DNA of 64,000 nt from Otis tarda (GCA_026413225.1 CM048552.1:191304053-191368052), one strand, 5' to 3'. Positions 35,861-49,263 are shown, counted from the stretch's first letter. Numbers and translations: made by a program. The notes: generated from the letters alone by a model not told the origin.

Positions 35861-38800
35861 TTGTGTTTAAGTTAGGTATAACTTAGTGATCCTCCATTCC
35901 TCCATCCTAGTGTTTCATGAATCTGTACGTCAAATGCCAGATTTTGACAAAAGGAAAACTCCCAAATCACCTGCTGTATTCTTTTATACTCTATAAAGAA
36001 AGATTATTTGTATATTGGAAATTACTAATCCTTAGATTGTTGCTTTTGGGCTATGTTTTGGAAGTACATGTGTATCTTAAATCTCATTACTGCTGAATCC
36101 AAGAACAATTTTCTTTTTTTTTGTCCTGTAAAAAGTCAAACATTGATACATCACTGTTAGCTAAGCTCAAAGCCCCTATCTATTAAAAAAAAAAAAAAAA
36201 GGACAATTTCACTGTGAAATTTGGATATTTTTAACAAAACTTTGCCTTATTTTGCATACAACTGCTCTATCACACTCTCAATACTTACTAGCAGATGTGA
36301 CAAAGAACTCCTTGAGCAGGTTTCACAAATTGTTAAAAACAATAGCTAAGGGAGAAGCATTAGCGTACCAAGCAGCTGTGTGCTGAAATTGGTCTTAATT
36401 TAAGTAATCAACAAGGCATTTACTGTTATAGCATGCACCTGTGTTCACCTATGCATACTTTTTCCATAAAGACAAAACTGCTACTTAGGAGGAAACTGGC
36501 ATACAGATACATGGGCTACAGCTAGGTAGGAGCACTGGCTAGGATCACCACTTGAGAAGGGGGAAGTTAGATAATGTAATGTAAGTGTTAGGGCTGAATG
36601 ACAACAAGGATTCATTATTCACACACAATTCTGTCAGACAGACTTTTTAAAAATTCTTCCTTAAAGCTAAAGGATCATCAGAATCTCAGACAAAATTAAG
36701 ATTTCTGAAAAAAAAAAAAACCAAATCAATCTGGGACCTCCAAAAATCTCTGAGACTCTGTCTTTCAATTATGCTGTTCAGATTTTTTTTCAACATGGAT
36801 ATTTAAATATTAGTGAATTAAGCATGTATGAAAATATATATAGTTATACACAATGTAACATAAGCATATTATTGCCACAAAAAGAAAAAAAAAACAAACC
36901 AACAAAAACTTGGAAGGAAAATGTTCAACTCTTTCCCAGTGAAAGGTTTGCAAAAATCAGCACTTTCCTATAAAATGTTCTTATATTAGCAGAATGGATT
37001 TTGTTTTCTAGGAAGATCATTCTATTACTAAAAAAAAAAAAAGGGGGAGGATTTCTTATCTGATTGTTTAACTACGTGCACCTCAGTATCTGAGCACCTC
37101 ACAAACATTTCTTTTCTGTGTTCTTTTTTCCTACCCATGACAAGCACTTTCCTTCCTGGACTCTAATTACTGTCATTTTCTATGGGGAAGGATGCCTGTA
37201 TGGGGAATACTTGATCTCTGAAAAAGCCAGAACATAAACTCACTGCAGGAGTCAGTCTAGCTGCAGAAAAATTTGGCTAGAAAGACAGAGATTAATCCAA
37301 TCCAAGTTAGTCATTTAGAGTCATTCTTTGGTGAATAGAAAGAGACAGGCATTTACAACCCAGTTTATGTTCCATATAACAATGCACACTGGAGCCTGTT
37401 TCAAATCCCCCATCTCCCTTGATTAGAGGAGGAGCCTACACATTTATCCCAAGTGGTGTGCTGTGATGCTAAATACCAATGGGCTGCTACAAGAGAGGAT
37501 GAATTCCAGATGTACTGGCAGGTACCAATAACCCCGTTAATTTACAGAAGAGCTGCAACTTATAGCACAACTGAACGTAGAGCCCAGAGTTGTCCGTCCA
37601 CTCCAATAAAGTGCCTGTGTATCACTGGTGAAGAAGGGTTCAGTATTGATGACACTCTCGAATTAGAAGGCAACTGATCCATTAGAAGGCACCTAATCCA
37701 TGGAAAGCGCTGAATCAAACCTAGACTCACAAATTAACCTTTAGGAAAGGAATTACTTCTGTCATACAAAAGAGAAGCCCCCTGTGAAACAGGGAGGAAA
37801 CTGAACTGTGAAACTCTAAATCTCCAACTGCCATGGTGACCTTTGGGTTCTAATAATTTGAGGAGATTTTAATATGACGTGGCATTTTTTAACCTTTGAG
37901 GTTTTATACTAATCAAATTCTTGCAGTATGTTAAAGATGCAGGATTTTATGCAGGTTAAATGGCTTTGCAAGAAAATAACATATTCCAGATGTAGTGTTC
38001 TTTGAGCACCACAGCACAGAATGCAGAATTATTTTTATAGTGGTTCAACCACATAAATTGCTACATCTAGTTTATGTGATTTATTTTTAAGGCTCAAGTT
38101 TACGATTACCATGGCATTCTTCACATCTTTATAGTCAAAGCTCTGTCAGTGGTTCTATTTTAAATTGTGTTCTTCAAGGCTATATTATTTTATTTGGTGG
38201 TACTTTTACATCTTCATGTGCAACCAGGAAGCTCAGTGACTCAAGAGTTGTAGCATGCATGTAAACTTCAAAAGAGTGGATGAGGAATCCCTCTAGGCTT
38301 CCATCTGTAATTAGTAAGCCACAGGAGCCAGCCCAGGAGATGACTGTTCCTACTGACCACCTAGACCCAAACATCGCTTTCGTGAGACAGTTCTCATAAT
38401 GTCTTTGAGTGAATCTCTAGTTCTTTGGAATTAAGGGAGCAACTGAGCAAAATGAAAGAGTTTCTACCTCCTTGCCAATACCACATTCACTGGAAACCAG
38501 GGGGGAAGGACTGTTCCTGGAAAGGCTTCCAAATTAGGTAGCTTAATACATTTTCTTACAGCTGTCACTTAATAGCTTTCTTAATTGAAAGGTTTTTGTT
38601 TTTTTTTTTTCCTGTATAGTCATGCAAGGTATTCCTGAGAGAGCACAAGACTGGTCTTCAGGAGACTCGAAATGACATTGTTAATAAATCCAGCCATAAG
38701 ACAGGCACACTGTGCAGTTTAGTAGTCCACTAATGATGGCTCTCCTGGGAGCAGCAAGGCACTGGGCCCGCTGTGTTAGGAAGGTCCCGGAGAAAGTTGA

Positions 38801-40774
38801 CTGAGAAAAACAGGAGCGGACACCTTGGTCTGCCTGCTGCTTCTCCGCTCCGGGGAAAAGCGCATAATTGGGAAAGTGCAGAGCCTTGCTCAGCTCGTTG
38901 CTGTCTCTTCCTTGTCCTGGGGCAGGCCTGAGAGCACCTGGCAAAGATGGTAAATGATGTTGACTCCACTGATGTTGCTGGGGAAGATAGCTTGAAGCAC
39001 ACACAACAAAGCGGCATCCAGAGCATCTTGTGAGCGAGGGGACAGTGGGGGATGAGTCACTACCCCCACCAAATAAAATATTATTTGAAGCCAGTGTTCA
39101 AATAGGCACTCACCTGTGTTTAGTTACAGAAATAACTACATAGGTACTACACCTAAGATTATCTCTAGGATATCCTTGCACAGGCAGAAGTTTAGAAGTA
39201 AAACAGTTGCATGCAATTAGTACAATTTGTTCTGACCTAGCTGTCTGAACCAGTCAGTCACAATGAGTCTGAGCTGCCAAGGAGCAGTGGAAACAGAAAC
39301 ACCAGTTGATCAACAGATGGATTTAATAAGCATAGAGAGCGAGATTCTCCCAGAAAAAAATATATTTGGGGCTTAGCACATCAGCTGGGGGACAGGTCTT
39401 GTTTCAAATCCTCCCTTGCCTGTGGCTTGAGCCTGGTGGAAGGATGGATTTCCGGATCGCTACGTCCCCTGCAGATGGTTACTGTTGAGAAAGGTGGTGA
39501 CAGTAGAAGCGTTGAACGTGCCTCGCAGGCTCCAGCCGCTGCACAGGAGTCAAAAGCCATCCAGAGATGGACAATGTCAGGGGGAAGGGGACAGGCTGGC
39601 AGCTCTCACAGCCCTTGGCAAGTGCTCTTCAGCCCAGGGGAATGAGGACAGAGTTTTTGCTCTGATTTTGCCAGTTCCACATCCCAGTGTACAGACATGC
39701 CTGCACACCCAGAAGATGCAGAAACTGGTGCCATAAATGTTGCTGTAATGGTAACATACAAAGCTGAGGGTTAGCATCCATTTAAGTCTCATGTAGAGTT
39801 ATATAAATACCACTATAGAAGTATTATATATGCAACTAGTAAATGGGCACTTTAATTTTAACAGCCATTCTGTGACCTCCTCAAACTCAGTTGTTTTAGG
39901 CAGTAAAAGCATTCCAGCTCCCTTTAAACGAGACTTTGCTACTGTTTTCAACTTCTGGGGTCAGAAGGTCCTTCCCTAGTGTGTCACCTTTCACGTGAAC
40001 AGAGATTGTCTTTATGTGTATAAGAGTTATAATGGCTCAACATATTAGGACACTGCATTCAGTTTCTGATTTCTCCTTTGTCCAAGTGCCCTATATCACA
40101 CGCATCCCATGGGTCACCTAGGACTCCTACTTCCTGAACATGCACTGATGAAAAGCATGTGCAGCTGTCTCCCCAGCAGCCTGTTTGCTGGAGTTATTCT
40201 GCCCTTTCCCTGCTACAACCACATACCAGCACCAACAGCACTATACAATAAATAAAGTGATAATAGTGTGGGAGAATTAAATTCCTTATGGCTAAAAGCC
40301 AATATAATTTATGTACAAAAAAAAAAAATAAAAGCTTATCTACCCTGGTTATTAAGTCTGATGATTTGTATATTATGTTTATATTTAGCAGATCTCTCAT
40401 TACACTATAGGATACATACTTCACTTTGTGTGTTCAAAATCTCTTTTCATTTTTTTTTGTATGGATCTTTCCTCTTGATTGAAGGAAATCTTAAACAATA
40501 TTGAACAGAAAAAAAATAAGAACATTCAGTTGATTTGCAGAATAGCACATCATTCAGGCTGTATACAGCCTGCACCATAGCATCTGAAACTAAGTAGTCT
40601 GGTGTACTCTTATTTGAAGAAAATACTTTTATTAACTGTATAACCTTGATAAACAGATGACAGACAGGAATGTAAAGAGCAAGGATTGAAAGTTTGAGAG
40701 AATAAAGAGAAGATTAAACATCATATTGGGCTCCACTGAAAAGGAAAATAAATCAGAAGAGTGGGCTACCAAGA
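35861..40774. other. Single-copy DNA, no gene recognised
   Basis: About 4.9 kb. A-runs occur at 36185-36200, 36709-36720 and 37030-37041. A GC-richer patch at about 38740-39060 is open on the minus strand in three overlapping frames (60-107 codons) without a known domain. It contains an AP-1 word, ATGAGTCAC, at about 39052. Nothing supports a gene call. Confidence 0.5.
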
Positions 40775-41570
40775 ACCATGTGGATTTTACAAAGTGTAAA
40801 TAATGCACCTGGGATGACATAAGCAAAGAGCCCAGTACAGGCTAGGATTTGTGTGGCTGGGGAGCACCTTGCTGAGAGAGATCTGGGCGTCCCCATGGAC
40901 AACAAGAGGAACACGAGTTAGCGGTGCACCGCTGCAGCAACAAAGGCAAATCAGCTCCCGGGCTGCATCTGCAAGGGCATTGCTAGCAGAGATAGCGATG
41001 TGATCATCCCACTCCACTCAGTACTTGTCAGGCTGCACCTAGAGTACTCTGTCCAGTTCTCGTCCCCACAGTTCCAGAAAGCTAAGGACAGATTGGAGAA
41101 GGTCCAAAGGAGGGCCACAAAGATAATAAAAGGGCTAGAGAACCTGCCCTATGAAGGAAAGACTGAAAGAGTCAGATCTTCTCTCTGTGGAGAAGAGAAG
41201 GCTTGAGGGGACCCCACTGCAGTATTCCAGTACTTAAAGGGTGGCTACAAAGAGGACAGAGGCTCTCTCTTCACAAGGAGTCACATGGAGAAGACAACAG
41301 GCAATAGGTACAGGTTGCACCAGGAGAGATTTCATCTCAACATAAGAAATAAAATTTTTACTGTAAGAGCAATCATTCAGTGGAACAGCCTCCCCGGGGA
41401 CATGGTAGAGTCCCCACCACTGCAGATTTTCAAGATGCAACTGGACAGGGTGCTGGATAATCTCACCAGGACTTCCTTTCCCATGAAAGCCTGGACCAGA
41501 AAGCTTGGAGATCCCTTCCAACCTGGGCTGTTGCATGATTCAGTTGTATTCTGTAATGCTAGAAATAGCA
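40775..41570 (+). mobile_element. Older CR1 LINE, 5'-truncated
   Basis: It begins in the ORF2 block equivalent to 'KCKVLHLG' (near 40785-40806) and continues through 'VRLHLEYSVQFSSPQ', 'LEKVQRRATKIIKGLENLPY', 'RNKIFTVRAIIQWNSLPGD' and 'FKMQLDRVLDNLTRTS'. It then runs into the subfamily-specific 3' block GATCCCTTCCAACCTGGGCT (41510-41529) and a degraded octamer tail (TGATTCAGTTGTATTCTGTA). The frame is broken several times. The long 3' UTR-type ending and the high divergence place it in an older CR1 subfamily than its downstream neighbour. Confidence 0.9.
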
Positions 41571-42570
41571 GGTCACCAGTGGCGTCCCTCAGGGGTCCGT
41601 GTTGGGCCCGGCCCTGTTCAACATCTTTGTCGGCGACATGGACAGTGGGATAGAGTGCACCCTCAGCAAGTTCGCCGATGACACCAAGCTGTGTGGTGCC
41701 GTCGACTCGCTGGAAGGGAGGGATGCCATCCAGAGGGACCTGGACAGGCTGGAGAGGTGGGCCCGTGCCAACCTCATGAAGTTCAACCAGGCCAAGTGCA
41801 AGGTCCTGCACCTGGGTCGTGGCAATCCCAGGCACAAATACAGGCTGGGTGGAGAATGGATTGAGAGCAGCCCTGAGGACAAAGACTTGGGAGTGCTGGT
41901 AGACGAGAGGCTCAACATGAGTGGGCAATGCGCCCTTGCAGCCCAGAAGGCCAGCCACATCCTGGGCTGCATCAAGAGGAGCGTGGCCAGCAGGTCGAGG
42001 GAGGTGATTCTGCCCCTCTACTCCGCCCTGGTGAGACCCCACCTGGAGTACTGCGTCCAGTTCTGGAGTCCCCAACACAAGAAGGACATGGACCAGTTGG
42101 AAAGGGTCCAGAGGAGGGCCACCAAGATGATCAGAGGGCTGGAGCACCTCTCCTATGAGGACAGGCTGAGAGAGTTGGGGCTGTTCAGCCTGGAGAAGAG
42201 GAGGCTCCGGGGAGACCTGATAGCGGTCTTCCAATACCTCAAGGGGGCCTACAGGAAAGATGGGGAGAGGCTGTTCAGTAGGGCCTGTTGTGATAGGACA
42301 AGGGGTAATGGGTTTAAATTAGAAGGAGGTAGGTTTAGATTAGATATTAGAAAAAAATTTTTTACAATGAGAGTTGTAGAGCACTGGAACAGGTTGCCCA
42401 GAGAGGTGGTGGATGCCCCATCCCTGGAAATGTTCAAGGCCAGGCTGGATGAGGCTCTGAGCAACCTGATCTAGTCAGGGATGTCCCTGCTTCTTGCAGG
42501 GGGGTTGGACTAGATGACCTTTGAAGGTCCCTTCCAACTCTAACCATTCTATGATTCTATGATTCTATGA
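41571..42570 (+). mobile_element. Young CR1 LINE, 5'-truncated, about 1 kb
   Basis: It starts abruptly at GGTCACCAGTGGC, directly after the degraded tail of the older CR1. It ends in the 3' UTR (CCTTTGAAGGTCCCTTCC) and three to four clean ATTCTATG octamers (42545-42570). By eye it differs from 56353-57355 at roughly 17 places over 1 kb, with the first about 270 bases apparently identical. Both are therefore copies of one recently active source lineage. Confidence 0.97.
41572..42474 (+). pseudogene. CR1 ORF2 C-terminal RT fragment, uninterrupted
   Basis: It encodes the C-terminal 300 residues of CR1 ORF2: motif B ([12 protein letters not shown]) near the start, then the RT active site FADD at 41671-41682, the [13 protein letters not shown] block, the thumb-like [20 protein letters not shown] region, and the C-terminus ending DEALSNLI at the natural TAG. 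There is no internal stop. It lacks the endonuclease domain and the RT fingers because of 5' truncation, so it cannot work by itself. Full CR1 ORF2 proteins are about 900-1000 residues (family knowledge). The minus-strand 285-codon frame here is a shadow. Confidence 0.95.
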
Positions 42571-45448
42571 CCCCAGGCCCAAGCAGTGCTACAGTACCAG
42601 GGGTAGGATGAGGGCAATGAGGGAAGAAGAGTTTTCAGTCTTTTTCAACTTCAATAAGCAATAAACTGGCAAAAGTGAGTAAATGCTTCACAGCAGAATC
42701 CTCCAAGAGGGGAAGGGAAAAGAAGAAAATCAGAGGAATTTGGAGAGACTGTGAGGTTCTTTCTCCAACAATACCTAGAGATATTCCCCCCTCACCATGT
42801 AAATTTACTCTTCTGGGTCTGCCCATCTTTGTAAATGTTATAGAACATTTCTACCAATAAAATATACGAATGTATGAATATTCTGCTTCTGGCATTGCTG
42901 TATATAAAACACCTGGAATAAATTATTAAAGCCAATTGGCCTGAGGGGTCAATCAAGTATTTTTAATTCAGTTATGTGAGCAGCTAACTGGACCTAGAAG
43001 TTATTTCAAATACTAGAAGTCTTCTCAGAAACAATGACTGTTCGTTGTGTAAGTGTTTATATTTGGTACTCCAGAGAAACATGATATTTTAAAATCCACA
43101 TCGTAAAGCTGATTAAAACATTGAAGAATCAGTAATGAAAGAACAGAAAGCAACAAAGTAATTTTATTTTATTACAGTCATTTATAGGCCTCAGCTGAAA
43201 TCAGATGCCATTATACTAGTTACCTCCCCAGTGAGTAGGAAGCACTACTTCCCAAATGAAGAAGTTACCATCTGAGATAATAAAATAAACAAAAGATAGG
43301 ACTGATCTCATGTAAGTTTAGCTATGTAAAAACAAGGACTGAAAGCTAAAATAGTAGTCCAGGCTCCCCCAAGCACAGTGGAAAGACAGAAACTCTTCCA
43401 GAGACAAATAATTTCTTCTACCCACCTCAGACATCTCTCTTCAGATGAAATGTGCTATCCTATGCCAGCTTCCCATCTGTTCCTTCTCCTCCCATGTCTC
43501 TCCACTGACTACAGAGAGATAAGTCTCTCAAATTAGATACCCAACTCATTGATGGTCAAGTTAAGTGAGATCCAGAACACCTTGCCCCATGGTTATAAAG
43601 TAGGCTAGAAGAAGCAAGGCGATGTGAATGCCCACATCCCCTGTGTGCAGGTAGGGAAATCTAGGTATACAGCACATGGTCGGTGAACAGGTGAAGCTCA
43701 TGCCAGAATGAGGACAAGGTGAAACTGAGAGCAGAATCTGGGAGTCTCTGGAGGACCAGGTGGCTACAGTTACCCAAGGTGGTATTGATTGGCAACATCA
43801 GCGTCAAAGAAGGCAGTACTTTCATCTGACTTCCTAAAGTCACTGTGCTCTTGAGGTGAAGGTGTCCTAATATTTCTTCCTATCTTTTTCTGACACATTT
43901 GAGCTGTTACATTTTGGCTCAGGTGCTTCAATGTTCCTAGAGTAAATAGCAAAATATACAATGATAATGCTAAGATTCAATACCTCTAATCAGAAATTGA
44001 AAAATGAAAAGAAACATCAGGAGGTAAATATGTTTAAAAATATATAAAATTTTGATGTATGTGCAAATCCAGAAAGCCTCCCCCCTAAAAACTCTTTTAA
44101 ATTGTTGGAAATCAAAGGGCATCAAACAAGTTGAAAATGTGGAAAAAAAGTATGAGTTAGGTTCTCTGCTACCTCAGTATAAGTATCACCCAAGATTTGT
44201 GTATCATCACATCCAAAACCAAACTGATAACAAGTAAGAGGTATTTTCCATGCTCTTTTCCAGAACTTAGAGTCTGAGGATAAAAGAGTAGGAAAAGAAG
44301 AAAAACAACATATGACTTTAACTCAGGAATTTTCCGTTATTGTACTAATCTCTATTTTCCATTTTCTTACACACCAGTAGTGCAAAAGGCAGAAAAAAAT
44401 ACTGAAAATTTTACAAGGGTTTTGCAGGCAAATCCAAACCAGGAGGTCTGCTTGATGCCCCAGGAATAACAGTTAGAAACATTTGGTTTCCACTGAAAAC
44501 TCTTGGTAAAGAAGCTTCTACTGAGAAATGGAAGATTCTGAAAAGCAGAGATGTCTTCTCTGAGCCCCATTTAGCATAAGTCTAAATATTTTTAAATAGC
44601 TGCAAATCCTTGACAAATTTCTGGTAATAAGATTAGATCCCGTATCCTAGGAATAAGGTAGCAATGGTACCATTTTTGCTTTTCTTTATACTAATTTGCC
44701 TGCAAGAAATTTTTACCTGGCCCTGCTTTCCACAATCTACTAGTATTGTTTCATTCTGGAATGAGATGCATGCAGAATGTCTAAAATCAAAACAGCAGAA
44801 CATAATTTAACAAATCAATACAGAAATAGCAGAGCTGACAAATCACAAACTGAATGGCTGCTATCCATGGTTTCACTTGTACACTATTTGGTACAACATT
44901 TCCCAGCCCCACCTTGTTGCTTTTTTTTAAGGCTTGTCCTTGCAATTTACAATCCACGAGACTGCAGAGCTCTGTGGAGACATTAATTTGCAAGCTCTTC
45001 ATGGCATAAACTTTGTCTTCTTTTCTATGAGGTACAGAGGACACTATCAGCACTATTCAAATATTAACTGAGATAATGTAATAACAGCTCCTCCACAAAA
45101 GGTGCGTTAGGGTGAATTTAGGGTTCTCTGAATATCTTCCATTACAGGTGGACAAACAAGCAGCACATTAAGCAGCCAGTTCTCAGCCTGCACAGGACCA
45201 GCCTTACGAGATTGCCCGGTACCATCACATTTCTCACTGACATCAAACACTGGTAACATCTCCAGCACGCATGCACTTTCGAGTTATCATCCCCCTCAGT
45301 GCACACATCAAATAGCTGAAAAGGATCTGCTAGTCGTCAATACATAAACGTGCTTTGCAACATTGGTTGGGGTAATGGAGCGCCTAATTCTGGCATTGCT
45401 TCTAAGGTGATAAAAATCTAAGTAGTGGAACAGATGTATTGAGTAAAA
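42571..45448. other. Single-copy DNA, no gene recognised
   Basis: AT-rich, with frames of 88 codons or fewer and no domain. No repeat family is recognised apart from short A-runs. Confidence 0.5.
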
Positions 45449-45708
45449 TAGAATCATAGAATCATAGAATCATAGAATGGTTAGAGTTGGAAGGGACCTT
45501 CAAAGGTCATCTAGTCCAACCCCCCTGCAAGAGCAGGGACATCCCTGACTAGATCAGGTTGCTCAGAGCCTCATCCAGCCTGGCCTTGAACATTTCCAGG
45601 GATGGGGCATCTACCACCTCTCTGGGCAACCTGTTCCAGTGCTCTACAACTCCCATTGTAAAAAATTTTTTTCTAATATCTAATCTAAACCTACCTCCTT
45701 CTAATTTA
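45449..45708 (-). mobile_element. CR1 LINE short 3' fragment
   Basis: On the minus strand it has three to four ATTCTATG tail octamers at 45449-45480, the 3' UTR, and the last about 65 codons of ORF2 ([10 protein letters not shown] to LSNLI region). It is cut at about 45708. Close similarity to the 41.6-kb copy makes it fairly young. Very short 5'-truncated copies are the usual CR1 product. Confidence 0.96.
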
Positions 45709-47639
45709 TAAAGCTCACAGTCAAGAAACTTCCAGGTTCTTTATGGAATTTGTTGAATTAAATTAATCCTATTGAACAACAAAAAGCAAGGAGCTCATCT
45801 AGTTCCATCCATGCCTGAGGCCAAGTAGAAGAAACTCAGACTGAGACCAAATCAATTTATTTTCAGCCAGATCTAAATTTTTGAGAGACACCTGAACCAC
45901 AGTTGCTGTTCTGGGTATACAGTTACTATCACTATAATGAACACCATTAATCCAAAGGCTTAGCGCAACACAAAATGGAAGGAAAATGTCTTCCCCAAAA
46001 AATGTCTCTCCCAAAAGACCCCAAGTGCTTGTCTTTTACTCTCACTATAAGATATTTTATGGTGTCTTGATGGTGTAAAATAGGTGAATGAAAATCAGTG
46101 TTCCACTCTCTAAATTTAGCAAACACCAGGCAAGCAGAGGACTTCATCCCACTACTCTCAGTCCGAGGGAGCCCAGCTCCTGGGGCCAGGCGCAGCCTCA
46201 GAGCACTCTGGCAGCTCGTGCCCAGGGATTCCGCTGGGGTATCAGGGCACAGGCACCTCTCGGGGTGCCACCACACAGGGGTGCAGCAACACCCACCCTC
46301 TCCCCATGCATTCATCCACAGTTAGAGCTGAACAGACATCCATTCCTTCTCTTTGTGCTCTGCCCTGCACAGCCGTGTAAATCTGGATTAACACCATTAC
46401 ATCAGGGAAAGGGCAGCACCGTAAAACTGAACATCAATGAGGTCAGACCGGTACAGCTCTCAGCTAATGTGTAAAACGCACACTTGGTTTCATACCATTG
46501 ATTTAATCCACCATTCTGCAATTATCAATCAAACATTTTTTAGGAGCCTGACATCCAGAACCATATTTTAAATCAGGGAATAAAAGATCATCCAATTACA
46601 TTAAGGAAATGGAGAACATGAACTGAAACTTAATGTGCAATTACATTATTAATATACTCAGTATACATTCAGATTATAAAGATCTTGAACAACCAAAAAA
46701 CAGTTTGCAATAAAATAATCCTAATTTCTGTTTACTCACAGACTGGGGAACGAGGGAATTCATGAAGGAAGAGAAGTGTCACACAGGGTTTGTCCTCAAA
46801 CAATGAACCTGGATTCTGCATCTGAAAAAAAAATCAGGATGAGCACTGAGTCTTCCAATGGTCCAGACAGGGAAAAGTAAACGGAGTTAAAAGAAAAGAA
46901 TTTAAAAAATGGGCAAGATCCAGCCCATTCCCTTCTGGTACCCAAATTGTGGACTGCAGTACTAAAATTGGGAATCTGATTCTCAGCAGGGGCATCCAGA
47001 TTACAACTCCCTTGCAGGCAGTGGAGGGGATAAAATTGAACCAGAAAGCATCCCTCTGCGTGGAGGTCCTAGAGGCAGTCAATAGGAAATGGCCATAGCA
47101 AAACCTCCCATGCTTTTGAGAGGCTTGGGGCCAGTCAGATGAACACCAAATACCTCTGCCCACAGTGCAAATGTCCCAGCTAGGGAGAGGCATTTGTATG
47201 CACAGGGGTCACTTATTCTAAAAGACAGCCATCAAAAGAGCAAAGAGGGTCCTCAGCACTTCACACAGTGACCCTGGCAGGCACCTTGCAGGAAAGGAGT
47301 ACGCGCCTGCCAGAGGGGCTGAGATCTTGACCCCATGCTCTCGTGCCTGGTAGTTTTGATGGGCTGTATGTAAAGGACCATACAGAAGCACCAGATGTTT
47401 GGCATGTTTGGATGGGGGTAAGAGGGGAGAGATTCTTGCTGCAGGAGCCACTCTTCTGGGCAGCCAAAGAGGAATATCCACAAGCCAGAAAGACCTGGAG
47501 CAAAGCACTGTGGCCCTAGCCTTGAAGTCAGGGCACTCAGGTGAGGGAAGGGAGTTCTGGTTCCTGGCCATGGCTTTTATCTAATGCAGATCTAATGTAA
47601 CATGCGTAAGCAGTCCAGGGACTTTTGTTGATCATTGTC
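45709..47639. other. Single-copy DNA, no gene recognised
   Basis: Mixed composition. Frames reach 128 codons (46088-46474 plus, overlapped by 122 codons minus at 45947-46315) and 119 codons (46834-47193 minus). They are open on both strands in the GC-richer parts and match no domain that I know. Confidence 0.5.
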
Positions 47640-48120
47640 TTAATTGACTAAAGTGCAAGGATACTGTTCTAAGTATTGATTTTCTAATAAAATTAGTGCC
47701 TGGTATTTACCCTCCATATGTTTATTCCTCTGTTGTGCAAGGCCCTCTAATGTCCCAGAGGGTTAGCATTTAACTTATAAGTTTATTATCCTGTGCCTTC
47801 CCTGCATATGCACCAAATGCATCAGGCTCTCACTGTCTCATAACCATTAACGACCAACTAAAATGGAGAATTTTTTTTTTCAATCAACACCGCTGCTGAT
47901 TGAGAATTAGCATTGCATTGAGGGACATTGGTTCCATTATTGATTACACTGCTTCAGATTCCCTCCCTGATCGCATGAAAACAGCCAAGTCTTGCTCTGC
48001 CTCAGTCTTCTGATAAAAAAATAAATGTGATGAAGACATCAGAATTTTTAGGCTGCAGACAGCAGCAGCGAGACAATTGAAGTCTGTCTCCCATGCAGAG
48101 CATGGCTGTCCTGATAAACT
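47640..48120. promoter_or_regulatory. Candidate conserved non-coding element
   Basis: Repeat-free, AT-rich and CpG-poor. It holds TCAATCA (47880-47886) facing TGATTGA (47897-47903), a perfect 7-bp inverted pair of PBX-like words. ATTGATTACA follows at about 47939, with several ATTA cores. Composition and motif clustering resemble developmental enhancers. No coding frame is recognised. The call is inferred. Confidence 0.27.
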
Positions 48121-49098
48121 GGGTTCTGCCCTCCCCGACTCCGATGGCTTCTCCACCAGGTACTCCATTTATTCAACCTGAGAAGTGGGTCTTGGATTTA
48201 GTCCTAATGAACGAGGGGAAGAAAACATTATCTACAGTTCAGAAATATCTCATAATGCAAAAGGGAAAAATCTTGTTACAGTGCACTCCAAACAGCCTAT
48301 TCAAGGTAATCATGTTTATATTTATTAAATGAGACAGCATTCACAAATGTCAGCGTTGCAGCCAAGACATAAACAACATTACCCAAAACATAGTCCAGAA
48401 GCAACAAAATGGCTTATGACACTTCCTGTTCGCAGAGTACTCCTTTCTCATTCCTGATGATCTCTAATATGAGAATGTACCAATGTCCATGCACAGCCAT
48501 CTCCAGGCTAGCTGCTTCATATAAATGCCTTTTTCAATAAAGGAAACACCATGCAAGGTAGCATACTAAAGATCAATGACGAAGTTCTTTCACTATAATT
48601 TAGTTAATTTTATTGTGAAATAGCATCTCCAGTAGGTTTTTAAATGTTTATTTTTCTGAGGAGGACAACTTGTGTAAAATAGACACAAATTTACTTCCTT
48701 TGCTTATCCAATGATTTATTTAGTTAATCAATAGTAAAAGAAAGCAGGTATAAAATAAAGAGAGTCTGAGTCAGGTAGAGGTTTTGAAGAAACAGCTGCA
48801 GGAGCTTCCTTTGTGCAGAAGTGGCAGTGAGCTTTCAGAATAGGAAACAACTCACTGCTGGTTCGAGGGATGAGACAGCTGGAGAAAATAATTTGTCCTA
48901 TTTTCATTTGAAAAACAGCAAAATATGGTGCTTGAAAATACACTCTTCATTTTTATAATTACAAACCCTGGTATTCCAAGATCACTGAACACAAGTATAG
49001 GTAACACATGATTTTAACAACAAAAATAGACACATCTCAGCAAAGTACTTAAGCAAGGCTTATATGCATTGTTGAATAAAGATGCAGTTCTGAACTTA
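48121..49098. other. Single-copy DNA, no gene recognised
   Basis: Short frames only. The 79-codon frame at 48093-48332 resembles no protein. No repeat is recognised. Confidence 0.5.
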
Positions 49099-49263
49099 TC
49101 ATAGAACCACAGAATAGTTTGGGTTGGAAGGGACCTTTAAAGGTCATCTAGTTCAACCCCCCTGCAAGGAGCAGGGACATCTCCAACCAGATCAGGTTGC
49201 TCAGAGCCCCATCCAACCTGGCCTTGAATGTTTCCAGGGATGGGGCACCTACCACCTCTCTGG
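49099..49263 (-). mobile_element. CR1 LINE short 3' fragment
   Basis: On the minus strand it has a degraded tail (CTATTCTGTGGTTCTATGA), the 3' UTR block GGTCCCTTCCAACCCAAAC, and the last about 30 ORF2 codons. It is cut at 49263 next to unrelated sequence. Tail changes make it older than the 45.4-kb fragment. Confidence 0.95.

Noticed and set aside
38681-39072. GC-richer patch with overlapping minus-strand frames as a gene
   Set aside because: Three frames open together show base composition, not coding; no domain or convincing promoter.
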